DNA from: Priapulus caudatus
Lineage: Eukaryota; Priapulida; Priapulimorpha; Priapulimorphida; Priapulidae
Reading direction: 5' to 3'
Assembly: GCF_000485595.1 (NCBI RefSeq)
Contig: NW_014577410.1
Coordinates: 179,276-219,267 of the forward strand
DNA: 39,992 nucleotides
The position numbers and the translations under genes are program-made. Every line of letters begins with the position of its first letter. Positions within the stretch are counted from its first letter, which is position 1. The notes under the pieces were generated by a model that searched no databases, was not told the DNA's origin, and saw nothing but the letters and a program-made list of their open reading frames with translations. This document shows positions 11,583 through 23,048 of the stretch, piece after piece.

Positions 11583-12340
11583 TACTAGGCGGGATACCGG
11601 CGTTGCCCGCGGGAAATCAGTGGGGCGTTACTCAGTTGGTAACCGCTTGGGCTGAAAGAAAAATACCCAAAAATCTAACCATCTGATCTATCCATGCATC
11701 CCTCCATGCATCCATGCCATCCATCCCATTCCATGCCGTTGCCATTCCCATCATCGACCACATCCCATCCCATCCCATCCCAACCATCTCATCGCATCCA
11801 TGCCATTCCCATCCATGACATCCCATGGCCATACCATGCCATGCCATGCCATGCCATCCCATCCCATGCCATGCCAGTCCCATGCCATCACCATGCTATC
11901 CCATTGCCATGCCCAGTGCCATCCGTATCCAAACAGTAAAAATAATAAGAAATCAAAACATAAAGACAGTAAAAATAAAAAATTAAAAAATAAAAATAAA
12001 AAATATTACATACTAAAGGCGGGAAAGGAAAAAAGGACGGCGAAAATAACGTTTTCCACAGCTGGACTTAAACCGGAATCCCGGTGTGGAGACGAATGTT
12101 CTAGCAATTAGGCCACGGCACCGTTAAGGTATACACGATGGATTCACACGTTATTATGCGATTCCATGTTAATCTGTACCACCGCCATCGATTGATGAAT
12201 AAATTTTATCAATTTTACCTTTTTTTAATTTTCGTTTTAGCCAAAACCACTTCCCAGACCTTTATTTTCCTCTAGGCTGCCGGAGTTCTCTTAGTTAGCG
12301 ATGACGGACTAATTCGGTGAAGAACTTTATATATATAGAA
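11583..12340 (-). mobile_element. SINE-like / non-autonomous RTE-type retroelement, copy B
   Basis: Same architecture as 3043-3800. The GCAACGCCGG-containing end is at 11583-11615, the tRNA-like segment at 12122-12054 (about 69 nt, B box changed to GGTTTAAGTCC) and the TATATATATAGA end at 12340. It lies at the same relative place in the duplicated block, so it was copied with the block and is not an independent insertion. Confidence 0.5.
11692..11935. repeat. CCATC/CCATG pentanucleotide array, copy B
   Basis: Counterpart of 3148-3388, with the phase broken repeatedly by one-base insertions or losses (for example GCCATTCCC and CCAGTCCC). Confidence 0.85.
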
Positions 12341-13109
12341 TGAGCACGCGTGTGAAGTAGAGACAATTTTGTGTGTGTTTCGTGCCGGACCCACTTCCAT
12401 AGACGTTCTACCATGACACCGATTTCGCACTCACGCGCGCACTCAACGCACGACACATACATTCACACGCAATACTGCACGCCGACACTTCACGATCATG
12501 TACAGGCAAATACATACCACGACATACTCTAAATTAGCAGACAAATAAATACCTTACTATGCTACAGGCTTATTTGATACGGACGACTGCGTAATAGTAG
12601 TAGTAGAAAAACCTTTGCATCAAAATAAACATCACACTTCCTGTTTAAACCTTCGAACTTTCCGTTGCCACCGTGAAATATGCACAAAGCCGCCAAATGG
12701 CTGCCCGATTTCTCCGTGAGAATGTTGATACTAGTCTAGTTTGTTTTCACCACTATTGACAATAACAAGCCTTAGCGCTAATCACCACAATGTCCTCGCA
12801 GACGTGTTGTTTGAAAAAAACAAACCGACTAATACTGCAAACAAACACGCGACTCGAACAGCCGACGCGGCACAAAAGTGCGCAAGCCCTGTTTATATTC
12901 GATGGGCATAAAACCACGTACGGTGACCTAAAAAGCAAAGAGGCACGTCCGGTAGCCGTGGCTAATTAGATTCACCCCACTGCTAGGTTAAGCCAGTAAT
13001 AAGAATGTACTTGTGCAGTGCAGTTGAATGTCATTAATTCGTAGATCTTAAATTTCTCTTTGATTCGCAGACCAGAATTCTTTGTTATGAAGCAATAGGT
13101 CGTTTTACC

Positions 13110-13290
13110 TCTTGTCTCTCTCACCACTCTACCTCCTCCTCTCCCCATCCCTTCTCTATTCCATTCCATCTTCATTTCTCTCTATCTCTCTGTCTCTTTT
13201 CGCTCTCTCTCTCTCTCTCTCTTTCTTGCGCGCACTCTCTCTGCCCTCTATCGCCATACCTCGGTGACTCTCTCTCTCGCGCCGCCGCCT
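13110..13290. repeat. CT-rich tract within block B
   Basis: Counterpart of 4560-4745, with a pure CT core at about 13203-13222. Confidence 0.7.
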
Positions 13291-14145
13291 TCTCCCTGTA
13301 TACTTATTCTATCTACCAGCATTTCCTTCTTCGTTCACACTTTTGACTATCTTGAAAGCCGTAATTCGATAAATTTCCGACACTAAGTGACATTGTCATG
13401 TCGTTCTGGTACATACGTACAAGCGTGCACGGCGCCGCGCGAACGGCCACGCCGGCTCGCTTTCCTGGCTTAAGCGTTAATTTAAACGCGTGACAGGGCG
13501 AGCCGCAGACCCAGTGGAATGACGCCTGGAACTCCGCCCACCGGCTTCTTCGGTTTAGCGAGTAGGCATTCGGGGCATCTGCCCTGCAGTTCGGAAGCCT
13601 GCCCACATGGTGCCCGTTTCGGTAATTAATGGAGGGGTATGAGACGTGTGGTTTCGCCGCATGCTGTGCTATGACCGAGTCTCGGGCTAATGAAACATCG
13701 TGTATTGCGTGTATATTATGGACTACGTGAAAGGCTCTTTCTCGCTGCCTGGGTAGTTCATTGCATCGGTAAAGTTTAAGGCAGACGAACTCACGATAGT
13801 TAGCAAGATGCTAAAACAAATTCAAGTTAAAAAGGTTTTCTGCCATCTGGGGGCAACGTGCAGCGAATCGCTTAAGTTCGATGTTATCAGAAAACCCCTG
13901 CCCTTAAAACCAAAAAGGCGACCTTGGGCGGGTAGATTATCAAATTGAATATGACAAATAAAATTCTTGAAATATACGATCAAAAGATATATTATCATTG
14001 TACTATACTGCGTTTGCCTAACAAAATACCAAACGACAATTGGCTGGATATAATATAGTCCACACACGCCGAAGCTGCTTCCACATTAGCGCTAACCGCC
14101 ATATGAACATGCAAACTATTCGACAGGAGAATAAAGCCTAGCGCG

Positions 14146-14455
14146 TAACTCGCGAACTTTTCATGCAAACTCGATCAGCGATAGTCTAGATCGCTTCTAA
14201 AATTTTCTGTGAAATACGCTATCGTCTGCCGGGAACGTGCAACTGCAACCTGTAGCAATCTGTATAGCTTCGCGCCGAGTTGCCAAGAAATCAAACTGCT
14301 TTCAACAATTTTAACGCGACTCGTCGCCTCCAATCGCTTCCAAAATTGTATTAGAATTGGCTTCGAAATCGATGCGTGCGCACATAGCGGGGACACATCG
14401 CACGATTCGCTTGCGCGGGTTGCAGGGTGCAGCGACGAGCATACAAAATCGCATG
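14146..14455. mobile_element. MITE-like palindromic element, copy B
   Basis: Same element as 5551-5841. The 22-bp palindrome of copy A is degraded here (CAGCGATAGTCTAGATCGCTT), with an extra base breaking the symmetry, and internal spacing differs by small indels. Confidence 0.35.
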
Positions 14456-14868
14456 TCTGCGCTAGCGTATCAACCTGCCGCGCTATCCCCGAACAAAATA
14501 ATTCGTGCATTCAGCAGCCGACAACAGCCGTTATACCAGCTGCGACAACCTACATAGCGATAGTTACAGAGTGGTGCTCCTGTGCCATAGACAACTCGAT
14601 GCCTTGCCGAACTTCACGGTGCCCCTCGACCCGGATTTTTCTTTTATCATGCCATATCTGCTAAACAGAACGCGATTAGTGCGCGTTGTGATGAGTTGGC
14701 GCCAGCGTGGCGATCGCCGGCGCCGGATAAATGCTGCAGTATGAGTCGTGCAACAGGGTACCACTCCTCGAATCTCGTTTACAGCGTGATTGACGGCATA
14801 TTCAATGTTTGCGTCGGTCATCACGCCAGACTCGAGCGAGAGTGAGAGAGAGCCAGATTGGAGCGTGG

Positions 14869-15038
14869 CCGGGAGAGAGGGGAGAGGAGCAGCGAGAGAG
14901 AGAGAGACGGGACGAGAGAGATGACGCGAGAGAGAGAAAGAGGATGAGAGAGAGGAGGAGGAGGAGAGAGAGAGAGATGGGGAGCGAGAGCGTCCGGGCC
15001 GTGAGATAGAGGGCGGCAGCGAGAGAAAGAGAGAGAGA

Positions 15039-15071
<33 letters not shown>

Positions 15072-15298
15072 CATAGCGAGAGAGAGAGAGAGCGAGTGAG
15101 AGAGAGAAAGAGAGAGAGCGCATGGAGGGGCGTGACGAGAAGAGGGCGGGCAGCGAACAGAGCGAGAGAAGATAGAGAGAGAGAGAGAGACGAGAGAGGA
15201 CGAGAGCCGAACAAAAGACGGCGCGGCGGGCGCAGCCCCGGGGACGGGGGAGGGAAGGACGCCGGCGAGGGCAGCGGACCGCGAGAGATGACAGGGCG

Positions 15299-15340
<42 letters not shown>

Positions 15341-15410
15341 GGAGAGAGAGCGAGAGAGAGAGAGAGGGAGAGAGAGAGAGAGAGATCGCAGGAGAGAAGG
15401 AGAAAGCTAC
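14869..15410. repeat. GA-rich tract
   Basis: Long GA repeat with GGA and GCGA interruptions and a G/C-rich island near 15215-15300. It begins exactly where block B ends, while block A is followed by a CT tract on the same strand. Confidence 0.9.
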
Positions 15411-16940
15411 TGTGATGAGAGAGTGGGCGTGTGTATGTGTGAAAAAATATAGTTTGAGTTCAAATTAGAGTAAGATAAAAAAAGAGACTGGGCGGGAATG
15501 AGAAAGAGCGTGAACCGCGAGGGAGACAAGTTCAGGGCAAGAGACTGATGAGAAAGAAAGGAAGAGCGGCATAAAGAGACATCGCATGACAGCTCCTCTA
15601 AGCAGCCTAATCACTGCCGCTTTGCCAATTTTATTCTTTCCATTTTAATTAAAATTCTATCTCTTCTACAATGGCATGTACTTGCTTCATCGTGGAAAAG
15701 TTCGGGCGTCGGTCCCCCGGCGGCTCTCATCATCGTCCGCAGTTTGTCAATAAGTGACTAAGCAATTAGTGCGAATATAAACATCGACAAGTGAGCAAGG
15801 AACTGCATGTGAACTGATTAAACAGCCGCGCACTGATCACTTTTAGCTTCGTAAGGTTGTTGCATTGCTCGAGTAAGGCGCTGAGACAGCTATAATACAT
15901 GTCATTAGACGCGCGTAAACACGATTTAACAAGGACATTACTAATTATTGTTAAATCGCTCCCACGATTAAGCAAGTAATTCCTCAAATCATACGCTCTA
16001 AGCATGACAAAGCAGCAACGTACAAGTAGCCGTAGTAGTGAGCATTACGCTGATTTGCGCACGCATTTCTGTAATTCAACTGCATAATATCCGCAGTTGT
16101 TATAGCTATAAACTAGCCGTCTGCATGCACCTGTATGTAGCTATCTAGTGCCACGCAATGAGGATGCAAAACGGCAAGTGTTACAGGCGATGTGGTTTAT
16201 CAGATGTCTTCTATGATGATTTGAAGGGGAAGCAAACAGAGTCTATTAAGAGTTTAGCGTTAAAGGCCGAGTCCAAGATTTAACCCAGTGGTACTAATAG
16301 GGGGGTTAGAGTGGAGAAAGCCACTCGAAAGACATTCAGTGTCAACAATAAAATATACGGTTAACGATGGCATCGTATTTATGTATTTATATGTATATAT
16401 ATGCGTGCGTGCGTGCGTGCGTGCGCGCTCGCGTGTGTGTGTGTGGAAAGAGAGAGACGGGTAGATTTACATATAGGTATCGATAACCAAAACATTGTAA
16501 ACATGCCCGGCTGCTGGTTTCGTGCCTCCGAATTTAATGTCTACCACGACACGATAAAGTACATATATCTATATCGGTTTATACGATTTTACCACTATAA
16601 ATCAAATAAAGCTAGAATATTGACATAGTATCACACTAGCGATATGATTATCTATCGAAATTAAGTAGAAATCTCCCAGAAATAACGTGATATCTTTACG
16701 TAAAAATCGCAAGATAACCGGCGCCTGTTCAATACGGGGGCAATATCCGCTGCTACATCCGAGTCTTTTAATCGCTTTATCTAGGTCTTATTTTGAAAGG
16801 AAATTGGATTTGGGAACACAAATTCTACGACTGGTGTAGAAATATATATATATGTGTCCAGCGGGAAACATTTAATTTAGCGGGTTACATGATTTTTTGC
16901 ACGTCTCATGGCACGCGACAAGGCTCGTGACCAATCACAA
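15411..16940. other. Unrecognised non-coding sequence
   Basis: Unique sequence without a recognisable gene. It contains a short GTGC/GT microsatellite at 16404-16444 followed by a brief GA run. Open frames of 71-79 codons here show no family features. Confidence 0.4.
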
Positions 16941-18950
16941 TGCCTACTCCTCGCCGTTTTTCATATGATCCCGACTCCGGACCTCCCCACTGTCCCTGCC
17001 CTGCCCAGGCCCCATCCTACCCTCCTGATATATATAAGAGCACGCCACGCCCACACACTCACTCACTCACTCAGGCACACGCCCCACAGCGGCTTTCTAC
17101 TTGTAATAACTCTTAATAATTAGTATGCATTTGCATGTTCCAGTAGATTAATCTATAAAACTGTCTGCCTTTGAAAAATTTGCACTCGTAATATCTCGAG
17201 AGCAAGTGTGTATATATCTTCCATTTACAGCCAGAAAAACCATTTGCCAGCGTTACCAAACTCTTTTATTGATTATATTAATGCCATTACCCGTACAATA
17301 TATCTATTTCCATCACTGATATGAGCATCGTATATATATGTCCGCTTGATTATACATAGAATTATTAATACTTAGAATTTAATTACTGCATTACTATATA
17401 AAACTATTATTATTCTTTAATAAGATAAATGGGTTACTCGTCGTGTGTGGGCGAAGGAGATGGGCAGTAAGCGTAAGGAGAGTTTCGTATAATTAACTTT
17501 CTATTCCCACGGCATCGCCGTTACGCTTGCTATACATGACAACCATACTTTTAAACGCCCAGCCTTTTGATATTAATCTTTTCTTGCCACACAGCTTAAG
17601 GCATGCCGACGAGCTCCGATGTGGGAGTACCCACTAGAAAAAGCGGACACACGGCTACAGCATATCGGTATAGTGACATATCCAATACCGACGCGTAACG
17701 CTTCATGCCAATTGTCAATGAATTCCACAACTAAGTATTTACTCCACAGGGGCGCTTTTCGCCGCGTGCTTTCAGCGCTCTGAACAGCGTCCAGCGCACT
17801 TTACTTTAACGTCTCACGAGGTACGCGCATCGCACATCCACTGAAAGATAACTCGACACGCACTTCACCCAGGTTTGTACGCAGCTGTTGCATTAGAGCT
17901 AATGCTTGAAGAACCGGATTGTCGGGTTATACGCCGCTCGTCCTCGAGAAAGCCGACAACGAACGACTGACGCGACAAGAACAGACAGCTCGACCGAACG
18001 ATTAAGTTCGGTTAGCAACGCGTCGCGCGTCGTTAAAACTCGGCGAGCGCGTTACGTAATGATGGCCAAACGACAAATCGCAATCAAGAAAGTTAAAACC
18101 GTAATGCAACACGCTAGCCAGCGGGCGCCGCGTGTGTTCGTTATTATGTGTGCAGCAGAATATATTATAAAACGAAACGCAGGCGGACGCGCAGCTGCAG
18201 CAGTGTGAGAGAGAGCCAGGCAGACGAGAGGATGAGACGATGGTGACGAGGACGAGCAGAAGCACGAGAGAGAAGAGTGAAGAGATATGAGAGTGAGAGA
18301 GGAGCGGACAGAGAAAGAAAGAACGATAGAGAGCGACGAGAGATAGCTGTGTGTGCGTGCGTCTGTGCGTGTGGCAGCGAGCCGTCTTGTGTCTCGGCGC
18401 GCTGTGTGTGCGCTATGTGTGCCCGCGTGCGTGGGGGATCGTCGCGCCGTGTGTGCTGTGTATGCGTGCGGGCGCCGCTGGGCGGCGTCAGGGGGCCCGG
18501 TGCGGGGCTCCACTGTGGTCGTGCTTACGCCGTGTCCGTGCCGCCGTGTGTGTTTGTGTGTCTTGCATTCTGGTGTGTGCGGCGCGCAGCGCCGCCGGCG
18601 CGCGCGTGTCTGTGTGTGTGTTGGTGTGGTGTGTGCTGTGGCTGTGTGTGTGGGTGTGCTGTGTGTTGTGGCTGTGTGTCCGTGCTTATGCCTGTGTGCG
18701 CGCGTTGCCGCCGGCGCCGTTGGGCGTTTTGTGTGCTTCGTGTCTGTGTCGTGCGCGAGGGCCTGCTTTGATGTGCTTGTGTCTGTGTGCCGGGCGAAGT
18801 CGCGGCGGCGCCGCGCGAGAGTGCTGCTTGTGCTTGTCGCTATGTGTGTGTGTGTGTGTGGTGTGCTGTGTCTGTGTGTGCTGGCTTGTGCTGTGTGGTG
18901 TGTTGTGTGCTGGTCGTGTGGTGTGTGGTGTGTGTGTGTGTTGCGTACGC
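16941..18950. repeat. Orphan copy C0 of the 3' duplication (partners 32680-34522 and 38705-39992)
   Basis: Homology starts at CCTACTCCTCGCCG and includes the CATATGATCCCGACTCCGG region, a TATATATAAG element, an ACTC tetramer run, AT-rich sequence and the GATGGCCAAACGACAAATCGCAATC segment. It then runs into a GA tract (18205-18345) and a GT/CG tract (18346-18950). The other copies of this segment follow the receptor-exon unit, but this one has no exon upstream. A 100-codon open frame (17906-18208) is not preserved in the other copies. Confidence 0.8.
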
Positions 18951-19189
18951 AGGCGGGTGAGCCATATTGCCAAGCATTGGTGATGCAGCATGCTTGATGC
19001 CTCGTGTGCTCAGCTCGGCATGATACACTCTGCCGATGCCGTTATCCTCGCGCACGCCTCCAAACACTAGCAGCCCGCGCGCCGCCACTCGGAAGCAAAC
19101 AAAGCGACAGATGCATGCCGACAGAAGAGCCCAACAAAGCTTCGCAATGCCGCACGCACGACCGCGTGCGAGCATGAGTATAATATGCA
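18951..19189. other. Unrecognised spacer
   Basis: Unique sequence after the GT tract of C0. Here C0 stops matching the other copies, which continue with TTAAATATTTAATAGC. Confidence 0.4.
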
Positions 19190-19226
19190 TGACATATATA
19201 TTATATATAAAATATATATATATAAT

Positions 19227-19257
<31 letters not shown>

Positions 19258-19262
19258 TATAG
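19190..19262. repeat. AT microsatellite
   Basis: TATATA runs broken by AA and TT pairs; self-complementary. Confidence 0.9.
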
Positions 19263-19557
19263 AGCAGAGAGGAGATGAGACGAGAGAGAGAGCGACGATT
19301 CTCCGATCCCGCCTTGCCTCCTCTCACCCACTAGCTGCCGTCCGCTTCTTCCTCCTTCCAAACGACATACCTTACCCACGTACTACTGACCCTCCCCGAG
19401 AGAGTAGCGAGACTGAGAGATGCAGAGAAGAGAGCAGACGAGAGAGAAGAAGAGAGAGTGTGTGTGTGCGGAAAGCAGAAATATGGAGAGCGAGAGAGAT
19501 GTATGTAGATGAAAATTATTGCCCTCTTGTGTGAAACCCTTTTACGCGTAATATACA
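19263..19557. other. GA-rich flanks around a unique spacer
   Basis: Short GA runs at 19265-19295 and 19395-19500 around a C/T-rich spacer; no gene seen. Confidence 0.5.
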
Positions 19558-19836
19558 ATGCTTAAGCTGCATGCCAGTATGCCATTCCATCGGGCCAACA
19601 TTTCCACCAGTGCCCCAGATTTACCCTCAGTTTCTGACCCACCCCTGCACCACCGTATGCCTCCCCGTGGCCACCACGATCCCTGTCAGTCCTCCATGAC
19701 CCTTACCACAACACCCGTCCCCCTATTAACCAACCCGACACCTATCCTTCTCCCAATGTCTTTTCGCACGTTTACGTGCATCGTCTGCCTACGCTTAGGC
19801 TTACAACAGCGGCAAGTTAACAACTTAACGCGGTGA
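19558..19836 (+). other. Unrecognised 92-codon open frame (doubtful)
   Basis: An ATG-initiated frame of 92 codons rich in Pro, Thr, Ser and His in normal-complexity sequence, unlike the microsatellite frames nearby. I recognise no domain, signal peptide or splice context, and an overlapping minus-strand frame of 117 codons (19686-20039) is equally open. Chance is the simplest explanation. Confidence 0.12.
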
Positions 19837-20334
19837 AAGCTCTCGTCGGCTGGATAATCACATATCCCGCGCGCCTGTATTAATAACGGCACAGCTTCCC
19901 GCACAGGCCCGCGCACGCGCCTCTGCCGCTTCGTGTCGGCATCGGTCGTCGGGCCTCCGTGTCGATGCGCTTGATCGGTAACACCCGCCTTCCCAACTTG
20001 TGTCGCAGGGCCAAACGCCATTAGCAACGTCGACAACATCGCACGCGCCCATGTCGGATCAGTTTCGATCCGCTCCGTGAGTGACGAATTGCCAGTGGTA
20101 TGTAGCCCGTCAAATAGCTATCGAACGGAATCGGCGAACAACGCGCGTTTTATGGCCTTATAATCCATCATGCCGCGATCATATAAGCATGTATACCAGC
20201 GTAGCGCTGTCAGCAGGTTTGCCGCGCTATAACGGCGAAGATGCGTTGTCTCCAATGAGCATGGCATAGTGTGGGTACCATATATTTACCGGTCGGCCTA
20301 GATTTCTCCCGCATTATACGTCGTCTTATTAACA
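19837..20334. other. Unrecognised non-coding sequence
   Basis: GC-rich unique sequence. No gene, RNA or repeat recognised. Confidence 0.4.
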
Positions 20335-20524
20335 TCGGTGCTGTGTGGGTGTGTGGGGTGTGTTGCGGTGCTGTGTCTTCTGTGTAGTGTGTTGTTGGCT
20401 GTGGTGTGTGTGTGGGGTGCAGCCGTGTCGTTGTGTAGCGTGCCGCTTTCCGCGCGCGCATGCCATATGTGTGTGCTATGTATGTGTGTGTGTCGTGTGC
20501 TGTGTGTGTGTGTGTGTGTGACTG

Positions 20525-20555
<31 letters not shown>

Positions 20556-20575
20556 TGTGTGGCCGTGGTCAGTGT
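20335..20575. repeat. GT-rich microsatellite
   Basis: Interrupted GT repeat with pure runs at 20503-20519 and 20524-20548. Confidence 0.85.
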
Positions 20576-20810
20576 GGCGCTGTGCGCACGACTGCGTGTG
20601 CATGCCGTCTGCGTGCGTTGCCTTGTGTATAGCGCTGCGTCGACAAATCTGGTGGCTTGTATGATACTCTTTTCTTTGTCGAGGGAGAGAGAGCGGGACA
20701 TCCTGCTGTACTAACACGCGTATATGTTTCCGCTAACATATAGTCGCTTCTCGCTGTCAAAGAGACCCGAGTCAGAGACGTGGATTATAGTGTCATGCTA
20801 TCCTATCACA

Positions 20811-20909
20811 CACACTGTCACTCACGCTCACGCATACACACCCACGCCTACACACACACACACACACGCGCACGACACAGCACACAACACACACACACAC
20901 ACATTAAAT

Positions 20910-20940
<31 letters not shown>

Positions 20941-20955
20941 CACACACACACAAAG
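20811..20955. repeat. CA microsatellite
   Basis: CA repeats with GC and TTAAATA interruptions. The spacer 20576-20810 before it is unrecognised. Confidence 0.9.
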
Positions 20956-20984
20956 GCTCGCGAAGCCAATAAAATAGTGCCGCG

Positions 20985-21840
20985 GCTTTGTGATAGGGCC
21001 GAGCCGGGGAGGCGAAGCCACCTAGCGGGCGGGGGGGGGGCCGGGCTCTGGCGGGCATGCCCTCCCCCGTGAAAATTTTGAAAGTCTACAAAGGCAAATG
21101 CGTGGGCTTCTGTGGCATTGCTGCAGCATATGTGATTTGCGCCACAAAAAAAGTGCTTGCACGTGCTAATTTAGAAAATACTATGATGCATTTAACAAGC
21201 ATGGCTTACTTACTCCAAATTTAATTCTTTTCTCACTTTTAACAGTGTTATAATCTTTGGGCTAAAACTTCCTGAAATCATTCCCATTCAAGACATGCCA
21301 TACAATTGCTACTTGCGTGCTCACAAAACGAACTGTTAATATTCGTCATGAAACGCCGCTGACCCAGCCCAAAGCATGCCTCCCTCAAATTACGCAACAT
21401 TACGCTTATATAACGCAACGGCATCGCTGCCCTGGCCCATTAGTAATCACGTTGAGCGAGGAATGTGTGCCAGAGTTTCTGGATCATACAATTTTTATAG
21501 CTAAAGCTGCTGACCTGCAGGGCGGTGTAACCAGGATTTGACCAGGCGCGGGGGAGGTCTAACCGTAAGACATTACCCAGCTAACAAAGTTATGTTCCTT
21601 GAATGTTATGGGAATGTATTCTTTTAGGCTAACATTATTCAGTTAACGTTTTAATAACGGGTTGGTTAGGGAACGTTTTCCTGACATTCTGAGAGTTTTG
21701 CCCACGCAAGGGGGGGTCTGGGGGCCCTCCCAGCAAGAATTTTGAAATTAGACCCCCTCAGATGCCGTTTTCTGCGCGAGCCAGGGGTCGGCGCGTCCGG
21801 ACCCCCTGGACCCACCCCTGCTACACGCCCCGGATCTGAC
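20985..21840. mobile_element. G-rich transposon-like remnant(s)
   Basis: Two segments share a module of a G run, a C-rich CCCTCCC block and ATTTTGAAA: 21023-21082 and 21710-21750, in the same orientation. The second continues into GGACCCCCTGGACCCACCCC, a style of sequence I associate with ends of non-autonomous DNA transposons in invertebrates; this is a family impression only. The intervening sequence has AACGTT-rich words (21590-21680) and a 74-codon frame (21317-21541) with no recognised domain. No transposase is visible. Confidence 0.3.
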
Positions 21841-22455
21841 CTCAATCTGACCTGGTCTCTGCTTATAGGCCTATGATTACACGTATAATACATGATATAT
21901 GCTACCGCAGAAAGGACGGCTATTAAATTATGCAAAGATTTTGGTTACGGCAAAATTTATGCCCTGAAAAAGTGCCGCGGCCGGTCCGCCGCCGGCCTAG
22001 CCGCGGCAGTTCGACGCCTTGCACACACACACACACACACAACACACACACCGGCGCGCGCGCAGCTACACGGCCACATATATTATGCACACAACGTGAC
22101 ATTTTATTGATGGCTTATCATGCCAGTCATTGTCATAACCATGTATATCATGCCGCGCGGGCGTTTGTGTGCACACATCTATTCGGATAACCATGCTAAA
22201 CATCGCTAAAACAGTCTATCGTGATGAAATAAATTGTCAACCAACATCGCGAACGTTTGTCCGGGGACAGAGGCAGGGTCTTGAAACAGCGCGGTGTGTA
22301 GCTGCTTAGATGTAGAACGATGTTTGGCGCAGCGCAAACTCTGCAGAGCGATGAAGTTAATAGCCGCCCCATGTCAGTCACAGATTGAAGGCTCGCCCAT
22401 TTCGTTCACCTCCCTTCTTCATTTCGCACGATTCCCTCTCCGGCGAGCGCCCGCA
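21841..22455. other. Unrecognised sequence with short CA run
   Basis: Includes a CA run at 22021-22048 and a CGCGCGCGC stretch. An open frame at 21892-22110 merges into the CA repeat; its first 40 codons are not repeat-like but match nothing I know. Confidence 0.4.
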
Positions 22456-22690
22456 CTGCTTCTCCCTCTCTCTCTCTCTCCTCTATCTCTCTCTCTCTCA
22501 CTCTCTCTTCCTTTCACGTATCTCTTCTCTTCTTTTTTTTTAATTTTGCTCGTTCTCTCTCTCTCTCTCCGTCTCCCTCTCCCTTATCCGCCATCCCTGT
22601 CTATTTTTTACCACACACAGCACACACACTCTCTCTCAGTACAGACACACACACTCTCTCCCTTTCTCTTTCAGCTTTCCCTGGATCTCT
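22456..22690. repeat. CT-rich tract with CA interruptions
   Basis: CT repeats, a T8 run, further CT repeats and short CACACA inserts. Confidence 0.85.
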
Positions 22691-22810
22691 ATCAAGTTCG
22701 CTCTTAATTTCTTCGCTCTTATTTTCCCCCGGGCGGACGGTCTCTCACTGCCTAACAAGAATAAACCAGTATTGACAAATAGCTAGTACTACACTAGCGC
22801 GCATAGCCGA

Positions 22811-22943
22811 CACACACACACCTACACACACACACGCGCGCGCGCACGCACACACACATACACACACATACACACACACACACACCGCGCGCGCGCACAC
22901 ACACACACACACGCACGCACACACACTACACACACAATATCAC
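22811..22943. repeat. CA / CG alternating microsatellite bordering the gap
   Basis: CA runs with two CGCGCGCGC cores (about 22833-22845 and 22884-22897). It ends at the N run, so its true length is unknown. Confidence 0.9.
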
Positions 22944-22968
22944 NNNNNNNNNNNNNNNNNNNNNNNNN
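22944..22968. other. Assembly gap (25 N)
   Basis: Exactly 25 undetermined bases between a CA/CG tract and an AT tract. The round placeholder length implies unknown true size. Confidence 0.99.
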
Positions 22969-22970
22969 TC

Positions 22971-23004
22971 ATTATATATAATATATATACAAATCATACT
23001 ATAC

Positions 23005-23045
<41 letters not shown>
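22971..23045. repeat. AT microsatellite
   Basis: TATATA repeat of about 30 bp after a short interrupted AT segment; borders the gap. Confidence 0.9.

Positions 23046-23048
<3 letters not shown>

Larger units (their letters stand above)
10580..14868. repeat. Duplicated block B (about 4.3 kb; partner 2101-6239)
   Basis: Collinear with block A over its whole length, with many extra single bases and short insertions. For example, near 10775-10805 extra TTCTTTTACGG bases appear within otherwise matching sequence. Sub-elements match one to one. The non-element parts (10580-11582, 12341-13110, 13291-14145 and 14456-14868) hold no recognisable gene. Confidence 0.85.

Noticed and set aside
17906-18208. 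100-codon open frame in C0
   Set aside because: The same DNA in copies C1 and C2 is not open in this frame; basic composition without motifs.
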